Program-made: the position numbers and the translations under genes
Shown here: positions 27,148-34,737 of the stretch, piece by piece
Position numbering within the stretch: position 1 is the stretch's first letter
Layout: the number at the start of each line of letters is the position of its first letter
Assembly (NCBI GenBank): GCA_024226735.1
Contig: JAAELL010000414.1
Location: forward strand, 1-54,775
Length of the DNA: 54,775 nt
Origin: a bacterium
GTDB lineage: Bacteria; Planctomycetota; UBA1135; GCA-002686595
Direction of reading: 5' to 3'
Notes under the pieces: model-generated
Database searches by the model: none
The model's input: the letters and a program-made list of their open reading frames with translations, nothing else
Told to the model about the DNA's origin: nothing

Positions 27148-27802
27148 TCACCCATCCACACGCTCGAGACGTCGTCCCCCTTGTCGGGCAACGTGTTCCG
27201 TTCGGTGGCCAAGTACACGCCGATCTCGGGTTCTTTCCGCTGACGCGTAGGCCGCCTGCCCCGCGGACTGCGCCGCGCCGTCCGCGGGCGCCGCGTAGGC
27301 GTCCGGGAAGGTCGTGTCGAAGATCGTCTTGATCGCCTTGCCGATCAAGAGCGTCGACACGGCGCGCACTCCCTCGCGCTCGCCGTCGTAGACGAGCTCG
27401 ACCTTGCCGCTGACCGCGGCCGAAGCACCGAGCAGGTCGGTGACGCGGGCGCAGGTGGCGTCCTCGGCAACGAGCAGCGCGCGGGATCCAGCGGATGACT
27501 AGCGCGTCGCCCTGCTCCCGGACCAGCCGCAGCCCCTGGGTCGAGATCGGCGCCAGCGGATCCTCCGACAGCTCGGTGGCCGCAATCGCCGGGACGAATG
27601 GATCGAGCAGGATGAAGCTGTGCCCCGAGAGGATCGCGTTGTGGACCTCGGGCAGGACAGTCTCGTCGAAACCGACGACACCCGGAAACGTCGGCTCCGC
27701 GCGCCGCAGCCGCTCGATCAGATTCTCGCGCAGCTCCCGGTGCACCGTCCTGGTGCGCCAACCCGATGCCGTCAATTCGCCAAGTGTCGTAGGACGAGTC
27801 AT
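27148..27802 (-). pseudogene. Remnant of a ChlI-like AAA ATPase
   Basis: The N-terminus from 27802 (REL...ERLRRAEPTFPGVVGFDE, then NAILSGHSFILL) matches the start of a ~450-residue magnesium-chelatase-like ATPase family. After FILL the sequence jumps to DPFVPAIAATEL, so the Walker A loop (expected GLRGQAKTR) is deleted. After IRWIPR the frame breaks and resumes near the family C-terminus (LLVAEDATCARVTDLLG, TLLIGKAIKTIFDTTFPDAY). At least two internal deletions have removed most of the enzyme, including all nucleotide-binding motifs. The family knowledge is from memory; the deletions should be confirmed by alignment. Confidence 0.7.
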
Positions 27803-27849
27803 GGCGACAGGATAGGACGCCCTCGCTGGGCCTCCCTCCCGGCGGCGAC

Positions 27850-27855
27850 TACAAT
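27850..27855 (+). promoter_or_regulatory. Candidate -10 element of moaA
   Basis: TACAAT at 27850-27855, 17 bases before the moaA start, the same hexamer as before glgA. No good -35 is seen. Confidence 0.3.
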
Positions 27856-27871
27856 AGCCGCCGATCGAGCC

Positions 27872-28939
27872 ATGATGCACCCGCCCACCCCCCCTACGTC
27901 CACACCGCCGACCGCACGGGTCGTCGCGGACCGCCACGGTCGCGCGCTGCGCAACCTACGCATCTCGGTGACCGACCGCTGCAACCTGCGCTGCGGGTAC
28001 TGCATGCCCGAGGAAGAGTACGTCTGGCTCCCCAAGAGTCGCGTCCTCACGTTCGAGGAGATCGAACGCCTCGTCAGCGCCTTCACCGAGATAGGCGTCG
28101 ACCGCGTGCGTTTGACGGGTGGCGAGCCTCTGCTACGCCGGGACCTCCACAAACTGGTCGCGCGTCTCGCGCGGCATCCGCGACTGCGCGAGGTGGCTCT
28201 GACAACGAACGCGCTCCTGTTGACCGAACAGGCGCCGGAGCTGCGCGCGGCGGGCCTCAGTCGGATCACGGTGAGCCTCGACAGCCTCGATCCGAATCGG
28301 TTCCACGATATGACGCGCCGCAACGAGCTCGGCCGAGCGTTGGCCGGGGTCGAAGCCGCGAGCCGCGCGGGATTCGCGCCGATCAAGATCAACACGGTGC
28401 TGATGGCGGGCGTGAACGACAAAGAGCTCGACGCGCTGCTCGACTTCGCCCGCTCCGGCGGGCACGAGCTACGCTTCATCGAGTACATGGACGTGGGCGG
28501 CGCGACGCGCTGGAGCCCGGACGTCGTCGTCGACCGCGACGAGATCCTCGCGCGCGTCGCGGCCCGCCACGGCACGCCGCGCCCGCTCGCCGGCCGCGGC
28601 TCCGCCCCCGCCGACCGTTACACCCTTCCCGACGGCACGGTCTTCGGCGTCATCGCCTCGACGACGGCGCCGTTTTGCGGAGCGTGCGACCGGGCCCGCC
28701 TGACCGCCGACGGGCACTTCTACGCGTGCCTCTACGCCAAGAAGGGCTTTGATCTGGCGACCGCCCTACGCGAAGGGGCAACGGACGCGGAGCTGCTCGA
28801 GGTGCTCCGGGGCAACTGGCGCGCGCGCTCCGATCGCGGCGCGGAGGAGCGCCTTGGACTCGCCGACCGTACTCCGCTCGCTGGCCGAGCTGAGCTGGCG
28901 GACGATCCGCGGCTCGAGATGCACACGCGTGGGGGCTGA
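27872..28939 (+). CDS. moaA: GTP 3',8-cyclase MoaA
   Basis: 355 residues, start chosen at the first of two consecutive Met codons (27872) after the -10 element. Radical-SAM enzyme for the first step of molybdenum cofactor synthesis. The N-terminal cluster is CNLRCGYC (Cys37, Cys41, Cys44). The C-terminal [4Fe-4S] site is FCGACDRARLTADGHFYAC. The protein ends in the Gly-Gly tail (MHTRGG) needed for activity in known MoaA. LTGGEPLLR and TTNALLL complete the radical-SAM barrel. No other moa gene is nearby, so this is an isolated pathway gene. Confidence 0.96.
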   Translation: MMHPPTPPTSTPPTARVVADRHGRALRNLRISVTDRCNLRCGYCMPEEEYVWLPKSRVLTFEEIERLVSAFTEIGVDRVRLTGGEPLLRRDLHKLVARLARHPRLREVALTTNALLLTEQAPELRAAGLSRITVSLDSLDPNRFHDMTRRNELGRALAGVEAASRAGFAPIKINTVLMAGVNDKELDALLDFARSGGHELRFIEYMDVGGATRWSPDVVVDRDEILARVAARHGTPRPLAGRGSAPADRYTLPDGTVFGVIASTTAPFCGACDRARLTADGHFYACLYAKKGFDLATALREGATDAELLEVLRGNWRARSDRGAEERLGLADRTPLAGRAELADDPRLEMHTRGG

Positions 28940-29001
28940 GCGGCGCTTTCCGCACGCGTCCGTCCGCGGTCGCTGGCCGCCTGACTTTCTTACCGACGTC
29001 C

Positions 29002-29778
29002 TCAGTCGATCCGCGCTCCGCTCTCGTACGTTCCGGTCCGCAAGTCGACCCGACCGTCGAAGTCGAAGAACTCCCACGCCCCCTCGCGGCACCCACGCAC
29101 GTAGCGGCCGGTCTGCATGACCTGGCCGTTCGAATACCACAGGGTCCAGACGCCGGACGGCTCCCCGCCGTCGTAGATCGCCTCGATCTTCGGATCGCCG
29201 GTGTCGTGCCAGCCGCGCCAAATGCCGATGCGCGCGCCCTCCTCGTACTGGCCGCGCAGGTGCACGTTGCCGCTGCGGTGGCGGTGCACCCAGTCGCCGG
29301 ACGGCTCGTCCTCTTCGTACTCGCCCTCGCTCTTGACGGCCCCGTTCTCCCACCACTCGATCCAGAAGCCGATGCGCATGCCGGCCCGTTCGTACCCTTG
29401 GGCACGCCTCGCGCCGCCAGCGTAGCGCTCGAGACGCCGCGCCCGGGCGTCGTCGTTCGCCCCTTCGCCCAGCGGGTTGCCGCCCTCGAGCGACGGACCC
29501 GACGGCGGGTCGGCGGACGCCGCGTCGCGTCGTCCGGTTCCCGCGATGCCCTCGCCCATCGGCCCACTGCCCGTCGGAACGAGATCGAAGATGCCGGGAT
29601 CGCGCTTCTCCTCAGGCCCCATGCGGGACACGAGCTCGTCGACGGCGCCACGGGCCATGTCGCCGCCGGCGTCGGCGCGCTGGCGCCGCTCGCCAGCATC
29701 GATGTCGTGGAAGCTCAGGTTCCACGCCAGAATCAGCGCCGAGAGAAACAGCACCGTGTAGAGCGGCAAGCTCTTCAT
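29002..29778 (-). CDS. Membrane-anchored MORN-type repeat protein
   Basis: 258 residues. One N-terminal hydrophobic segment (LPLYTVLFLSALILAWNL) is a signal anchor, followed by a low-complexity linker and then from ~135 repeats of the form GxWxxWxxxGxxxxxGxYxxGxxxG (for example IGIWRGWHDTGDPKIEA, SGVWTLWYSNGQVMQTG). These are the antitoxin-YwqK/MORN variant repeats, often found in envelope proteins of uncertain function. It lies 95 bases downstream of the thioredoxin-fold gene on the same strand and converges with moaA. Confidence 0.75.
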   Translation of the reverse strand: MKSLPLYTVLFLSALILAWNLSFHDIDAGERRQRADAGGDMARGAVDELVSRMGPEEKRDPGIFDLVPTGSGPMGEGIAGTGRRDAASADPPSGPSLEGGNPLGEGANDDARARRLERYAGGARRAQGYERAGMRIGFWIEWWENGAVKSEGEYEEDEPSGDWVHRHRSGNVHLRGQYEEGARIGIWRGWHDTGDPKIEAIYDGGEPSGVWTLWYSNGQVMQTGRYVRGCREGAWEFFDFDGRVDLRTGTYESGARID

Positions 29779-29873
29779 GTACTGCGCCCCTCTCGCGGTT
29801 CACGCGGGGTCGCCGGACGGCGGGATAGCGGTTCTGTGGAGTGCATCGGGCAGGCGCCTTGGGATTGCGCGCG

Positions 29874-31088
29874 TCAGTGTTTCTCGCGGTCTCGATTCCG
29901 CTGTCGTAGGGCGTCCTGGGAGCCACCTGGTGGCATCGCTGCCAGTTGGGCCTCGCGTTCCGCGGTCTGATTCCGCAGCTCAGCGAGGAGCCCGTCCGCC
30001 AAGGCGTCGAGAGCTCGCCCTTCCAAATCCAGGCCACGCAAGACGCCATCCGCGGCGATCACGAACGTCGACGGGTAGTGACGGATGCGCCAGCCCCGCG
30101 CGGCGGCTCCACCACCCGCCGGCTCGGCTGCCTGGGTCCATGTGACTTGCCTGCGCTGCAGGCCCCGGCGCAGGAGGCCGCGCGGCGTTCCGACATGGAC
30201 ACCGATCATCGAGAAGCGCTCGTCCCACAAGCGCTCGACAAGCTGCTGCTCGTGCTCCAGCCGCGCTTCGTCCGCATCGCTGAAGCTGTTCCAAAACCGT
30301 ACGACGACCACCTGGCCCCGGTAGTCGGACAGGCGGATCTCGTTGCCCGCCCCGTCGTGCGTCACGAAGTCGGGCACCTTGGCGCCGACCGAGAGATTTT
30401 CGAGGTACCACTGGTCCTCGCGCGCAGCGCGGGCCGCCGCGCTGGAGGCGTAGTGTAACCGCAACGCCGCGTACAGCTCGCGCGCCTCCGCGCGCCGACG
30501 CATGTCTTGCACGCGCCGCGCGTCGCGCAGGCGAGCGCGGGCGAGCAGAATCCGCGCGCGTAGCTCGTCATCGGTCGCGCGGCGATCGAGCTCGAGGTAC
30601 AGCTCGTCCGCGCGCTCGCGGCCCAGGAGCTCGGCGCTGCGTGTACGCAGGCGAACGAGGAACGCGTCGCGTTCCGCGGCCGGAGCGTCGGCGTGCAGCT
30701 CGATCCAGCGCAGGTGCAGCGCCTGCAGCGCCGTGCGCGCCTCGATGGCGAGCTCGCCCGTTGGGTTCACTGGGTTCACTGGGTTCACTGGGTTTGCCGG
30801 GTTCACCGGCCCACCGTCGCGGACGGGGAAGTTCTGGATGCACCACAGCGTCGCCTCACGCGAGCCGCCGTCGGACCGCTTCTTCGCGGCTGCGAAGCGC
30901 TCGCGGCGCTCGCTCGCTCCAAGATCGACATCGTCGCCGCCGTTGGCATGACCCTGCACCGCGACGTCCGCGCGCGCCCCCACTGAGTCGCGCGCGCGAA
31001 GGTCGTCGGCGATCTCCGCGAATGCCCCCGACGCCGGCAAGAGCCAGGACGCGAGGAGAGCCGACCGCAGCGTGGGGCTCAATTGCAT
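29874..31088 (-). CDS. Exported thioredoxin-fold protein lacking redox cysteines
   Basis: 404 residues from the Met at 31088, with GGAGG 13 bases upstream and a signal peptide (to GAFAE) after it. The C-terminal ~150 residues are TlpA/AhpC-like (VGAKVPDFVTHDGAGNEIRL, DYRGQVVVVRFWNS), but the position of the CxxC motif reads NSFSDADE, so neither cysteine is present; a structural or binding role is likely. The middle is a long helical, arginine-rich region. Near residue 100-110 a proline-asparagine repeat (NPANPVNPVNPVNP) is encoded by a 9-base tandem repeat. The AT-rich stretch at 31180-31195 may carry its promoter. Confidence 0.72.
   Translation of the reverse strand: MQLSPTLRSALLASWLLPASGAFAEIADDLRARDSVGARADVAVQGHANGGDDVDLGASERRERFAAAKKRSDGGSREATLWCIQNFPVRDGGPVNPANPVNPVNPVNPTGELAIEARTALQALHLRWIELHADAPAAERDAFLVRLRTRSAELLGRERADELYLELDRRATDDELRARILLARARLRDARRVQDMRRRAEARELYAALRLHYASSAAARAAREDQWYLENLSVGAKVPDFVTHDGAGNEIRLSDYRGQVVVVRFWNSFSDADEARLEHEQQLVERLWDERFSMIGVHVGTPRGLLRRGLQRRQVTWTQAAEPAGGGAAARGWRIRHYPSTFVIAADGVLRGLDLEGRALDALADGLLAELRNQTAEREAQLAAMPPGGSQDALRQRNRDREKH
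30763..30807. repeat. 9-bp tandem repeat, five units
   Basis: Units GGGTTCACT x3, GGGTTTGCC, GGGTTCACC. Being a multiple of three, it adds or removes an Asn-Pro-Val triplet without frameshift in the gene that contains it, so it could vary in length between strains. Confidence 0.85.
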
Positions 31089-31254
31089 GCTTCTACGAAT
31101 TCCTCCGAATAACGATTTCCCTGCGAGTGCGACCCGTGCCGTCGCCGCGCTCGAGGGAGGGCGCGCGATGTCCCTCCCCAATTATTTAGATCCTGGAGCC
31201 TCGCGGGGCTACGGGTTTTCGAATGAAACCGCCCATTGCCGGATCGTCATGTAA

Positions 31255-31298
31255 CGCGGAGGCGCGGGTATCGCCGGAACGACACCCGCGCCTCCGCG
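31255..31298 (-). terminator. Terminator-type hairpin after the secreted-protein gene
   Basis: Perfect 15-bp stem (31255-31269 with 31284-31298) and a 14-base loop, 41 bases beyond the stop of the leftward gene at 31340. It also separates that gene from the following thioredoxin-fold gene. Confidence 0.7.
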
Positions 31299-31339
31299 GT
31301 CTCGGCGCGAGCTGCGCCTTCCGGACGACCGTGATCGGT

Positions 31340-32671
31340 CTACAGGAACACGACCTCGAGGCCGTTGCTGAAGTTGGAAGTGGTCGTCGGGTTCTGATCC
31401 CGGTGCCAGCACTGGAAGTACCACGACTGCCCGGGCATCACGGCCTGAACGGGGTTGGTCGGCATCACCGTCATGTCGATCGTCGCGCTGATCGTACCGT
31501 CCGTCCCCGAGAAGCCGACCAGGGCAGGCTGGTTGAAGCGACCGGTGTCGCCCCCCAGACAGAAAATGCCCTGGCTCATCCCGGGATTCGGGAAGAACCC
31601 CGGCGTGCGGCTGCAGATGAAGAAGCCGAACTGGTTGAACGGCATATCGACAGCGACGAGCGTGACGTCGTTGGCGCTCGCCTGGTCGGAGCCGAAGGCG
31701 AGGATCGTCGTCGGGATGCCGCGCGAGTGCGGGATCGCGGGATCGCAGTACGCCGTGCCGATCTGGGGCGAGCTGCAGTCGACGAGGCCGGCACGCAACA
31801 CGAGGTAGAACGAGGCGTAGGGCACGTCCTGCGGAGTCGCCGGTCCGCTCGGGTTGCTGTAACCCCCGAAGTCGTAGCAGCCCGGCCCACCGACCAGCGT
31901 CGGATCGTCGGTCCACCACTGGTCGTCGGTCCCCAGCCCCGTGTTGCGGGTCTCGGCCGGAAGGTGGTAGTAGGTCCCTGACCCGCGGTTCATCACGCCC
32001 GGCGTGTGGGACGGGTCGCCCGCCATGATCGCGCCGACCGTGGTCGCGCCGCTCGTGCTCTGGTAGCCCCATCCGAACGAATCGAGAGCGACGTCGTCGT
32101 CCCAGCCCGGGTTCAGGCTGCCGCCGTCGCCCTGGATGCAGAACTCCGACCCGCCGCTGAGGTCGATCGTGACCGTGAAGCACTGCACCGAGCCATTCGA
32201 CGATCCCGGCAGCCCGCTGGTCGGAATCGTCGCGATCAACGTCGTCGTCGGGCCCGCGGGGTCGGTGCAGGGCACGAACGAGTCGTAGAACGTGAACGTG
32301 AAGGCCTCGGACGGGGCGTCGGTGCAGTACGAGAAGTCGAAGCTCTTGATCTCGTAGAACTCGCGGTTCGCGCCGACGCTGAAACCACCGGCGTTCGCAT
32401 CCGTCGCGAGCACACCGGAGTCGACGTTGAGGAAGCCCATCCCCGTCGTGTTGAAGTGCCCGCTGAAGGCGTCGTTCGCGTAGACGACGTCGCCGCCACC
32501 GAGGTACCCGCCAGGGCCCTGGGCGGACGCCTGCAACAGCGTGCCGGTCGCGACACGGTAGACGCCGGCGTTCTGCGGCGTCCCGGAATACGGTTGGAAG
32601 GTCGGGGTCTGCGCCACGGCGGACGCGGTGAGCGCCGAAGCGAGGGTGAGCCAAATGGTCGAGCGGAGCAC
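31340..32671 (-). CDS. Secreted protein ending in the shared W-FQ-W-RD-NP domain
   Basis: 443 residues from a GTG at 32671. No Met is suitably placed; AAGGA lies nine bases before the GTG, and the encoded signal peptide (STIWLTLASALTASAVAQ) starts right after it. The N-terminal ~300 residues are a beta-rich domain of unrecognised type with scattered cysteines. The C-terminal ~110 residues (NQFGFFICSRTPGFF, SQGIFCLGGDTGRF, WYFQCWHRDQNPTTTSNFS) are the domain shared with the FG-GAP and Kelch-like proteins of this window. A good promoter lies about 120 bases upstream and a hairpin follows the stop. Confidence 0.82.
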   Translation of the reverse strand: MLRSTIWLTLASALTASAVAQTPTFQPYSGTPQNAGVYRVATGTLLQASAQGPGGYLGGGDVVYANDAFSGHFNTTGMGFLNVDSGVLATDANAGGFSVGANREFYEIKSFDFSYCTDAPSEAFTFTFYDSFVPCTDPAGPTTTLIATIPTSGLPGSSNGSVQCFTVTIDLSGGSEFCIQGDGGSLNPGWDDDVALDSFGWGYQSTSGATTVGAIMAGDPSHTPGVMNRGSGTYYHLPAETRNTGLGTDDQWWTDDPTLVGGPGCYDFGGYSNPSGPATPQDVPYASFYLVLRAGLVDCSSPQIGTAYCDPAIPHSRGIPTTILAFGSDQASANDVTLVAVDMPFNQFGFFICSRTPGFFPNPGMSQGIFCLGGDTGRFNQPALVGFSGTDGTISATIDMTVMPTNPVQAVMPGQSWYFQCWHRDQNPTTTSNFSNGLEVVFL

Positions 32672-32789
32672 GGGTCGATTCCTTGTTGAGGGGTCCCCTA
32701 TCGAGACGTCTTCGAGACTGGGGACACAGGTCCAGGGAACGCGGGAGCGCACCCAGAATCCATCAAGAGTGCGCTATCCATATCATATT

Positions 32790-32818
32790 AAGGTACGCCA
32801 CGATCGGGAGGGCGTCAA
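32790..32818 (-). promoter_or_regulatory. Promoter of the secreted-protein gene at 31340-32671
   Basis: On the minus strand: TTGACG (32813-32818), a 17-base spacer, TACCTT (32790-32795). The predicted leader is about 110 nucleotides. TTGACG-N17-TAC also fits the padR promoter at 43915, which supports both. Confidence 0.6.
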
Positions 32819-32856
32819 AGGCGCCCGGTACGGAGTTCCCCTGGTCGACCCGATCG

Positions 32857-33900
32857 TCACGTTGGAACGCGGGCGCCGCTCTCGGGATCGAACCAGTGCA
32901 GCCGCTCGGGGCGCGGACGCAGGCGCAGCCTCTCCCCGCGCTCGGTCGTCACGTGTCCTTCGCACGCGAGGGTCAAGCGCACGGGTCCAAGTGCGCAGAC
33001 GAGCTGGGTACTCGTGCCCAGTCGCTCGACGTCGATCACCTCCGCCTCGCTGCCGTCCGCGCCGATCTCGATGTCGTGCGGGCGCACGCCGAGCACGAGC
33101 GGCCCGGCGGGCGCCGCCGTCGGGAGCCGCAGCGTCCCGGCCTCGAACACACCGTCGCGCGCCACCCCGGCGACGAGGTTCATCGGCGGACTGCCGATGA
33201 AGCCCGCGACGAAGCGCGCCGCCGGCCGTTCGAAGACCTCGAGTGGATTCCCCACCTGTAGGATGCGCCCGCTCTCGAGCACGCACACGCGCGAGCCGAG
33301 CGTCATCGCCTCGGCTTGATCGTGAGTGACGTAGAGCGTCGTGATCCCGAGCCGCTCGTGCAGCGCCCGCAGCTCGCCGCGCATCTCGCCGCGCAGCTTG
33401 GCGTCGAGGTTCGAGAGCGGCTCGTCGAAGAGGAACACGCGCGGATTCCGCACGATCGCACGGCCGACCGCGACGCGCTGCATCTGGCCGCCCGAGAGCT
33501 GTGCCGGCTTGCGCTTCAAGAGCTCCGTGAGCCCCAGGAGCTCCGCCGTCTCGGCGACCCGCCGACGGCGCTCGGCGCGCGCCACGCCGGCGAGCCTCAG
33601 GGGAAAGGCGAGGTTCTTGGCCACGCTCATGTGCGGGTAGAGCGCGTAGTTCTGGAACACCATCGCGACGTCGCGCTGGCCCGCCTCGAGCCCGACGACG
33701 CTCTCGCCATCGAAGCGCACGTCCCCCGCGCTCGCCTCGACGAGCCCCGCGACGATGCGAAGCAACGTCGATTTCCCGCAGCCGGACGGGCCGACCAGGA
33801 CGAGGAACTCGCCCGCGGCGACCTCGAGGTCGACCGCGTCGAGGGCGACCGTGCCGCCCGTGTAGCGCTTGCTGATCCCGGTGAGCTCGACGCGTGCCAT
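32857..33900 (-). CDS. ABC transporter ATPase, MalK/UgpC type
   Basis: 347 residues. Walker A GPSGCGKST, Q-loop MVFQNYALYPHMSV, signature LSGGQMQRVAVGRA, Walker B VFLFDEP and switch THDQAEAM are all intact. The C-terminal ~110 residues form the OB-type (TOBE) regulatory domain of carbohydrate-type importers (LGVRPHDIEIG). Last gene of the leftward operon, 15 bases after the second permease. It energises sugar uptake by the two permeases. Confidence 0.93.
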   Translation of the reverse strand: MARVELTGISKRYTGGTVALDAVDLEVAAGEFLVLVGPSGCGKSTLLRIVAGLVEASAGDVRFDGESVVGLEAGQRDVAMVFQNYALYPHMSVAKNLAFPLRLAGVARAERRRRVAETAELLGLTELLKRKPAQLSGGQMQRVAVGRAIVRNPRVFLFDEPLSNLDAKLRGEMRGELRALHERLGITTLYVTHDQAEAMTLGSRVCVLESGRILQVGNPLEVFERPAARFVAGFIGSPPMNLVAGVARDGVFEAGTLRLPTAAPAGPLVLGVRPHDIEIGADGSEAEVIDVERLGTSTQLVCALGPVRLTLACEGHVTTERGERLRLRPRPERLHWFDPESGARVPT

Positions 33901-33915
33901 AGTCGTTCGAAAGCC

Positions 33916-34737
33916 TTACCCCTTGGTCGCGGCGACGCGCACGCCGCGCAGAAACACGCGCTGGGTGAAGAAGTACACGAGGATGCAGGGCGCCACGACG
34001 ACCGTGGCCGCGGCCATCATGTGCTCGACCGCCGTGTTGTAGGTCTGATGGAAGCCGGCGAGGGCCAGGGTCAGCGTCCGCTTCTCAGGCGAGGACAAGT
34101 AGATCAACGGCGCCCAGAAATCGTTCCACGTCGCGAGGAACGTGAAGATCGCCACCGTCGCGAGCATCGGCCGCGCGAGGGGCAGGAAGACGCTCCAGTA
34201 CGCGCGCAGCGGCGAAGCACCGTCGACGCGCGCTGCCTCCGAGAGCTCGCTCGGCAGCGACAGGAAGTACTGGCGGAACAGGAAGATGAAGAACGGCGCC
34301 CCACCCAGAACGGTCGGCAGAATGAGTGGATAGTAGGTGTCGACCGCCCCCATCCAGCGGAACAACAAGAAGCGCGGGATCGCCGTCACGTGGTCGGGCA
34401 GCATCATCGTCGCCACGACGAGCAGGAACAGGCCGTCGCGCCCACGGAACTCGAGGCGCGCGAACGCAAAGCCCGCGAGCGAGCAGCACGCGAGCTGACC
34501 GACGATCGACAGTACGGTCACGAGCACCGTGTTGAACAAGAGGCGCCGAAAGTCCCCCATGCGCTCCAGCGCCCGCGCGTAGTTCTCGAAGTGCACCGCC
34601 CCGCCCAAGGCGAGCGGTGACTCCGACAGCCCGTGGCCCTCGGCGTGCAGCGACACCTCGATCATGTACAGGAGCGGCACGGCGAACACGAGCCCCGCCG
34701 CGACGAGCGCGATGCGCCGTCCAGTCGTCGCACTCAT
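33916..34737 (-). CDS. Carbohydrate ABC permease, MalG/UgpE type
   Basis: 273 residues with six predicted membrane segments. The cytoplasmic coupling loop EAARVDGASPLRAYWSVF is the EAA motif of binding-protein-dependent permeases. It overlaps the stop of the fused binding-protein/permease gene by four bases. It would pair with that protein's permease half to form the CUT1-type channel. Confidence 0.92.
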   Translation of the reverse strand: MSATTGRRIALVAAGLVFAVPLLYMIEVSLHAEGHGLSESPLALGGAVHFENYARALERMGDFRRLLFNTVLVTVLSIVGQLACCSLAGFAFARLEFRGRDGLFLLVVATMMLPDHVTAIPRFLLFRWMGAVDTYYPLILPTVLGGAPFFIFLFRQYFLSLPSELSEAARVDGASPLRAYWSVFLPLARPMLATVAIFTFLATWNDFWAPLIYLSSPEKRTLTLALAGFHQTYNTAVEHMMAAATVVVAPCILVYFFTQRVFLRGVRVAATKG

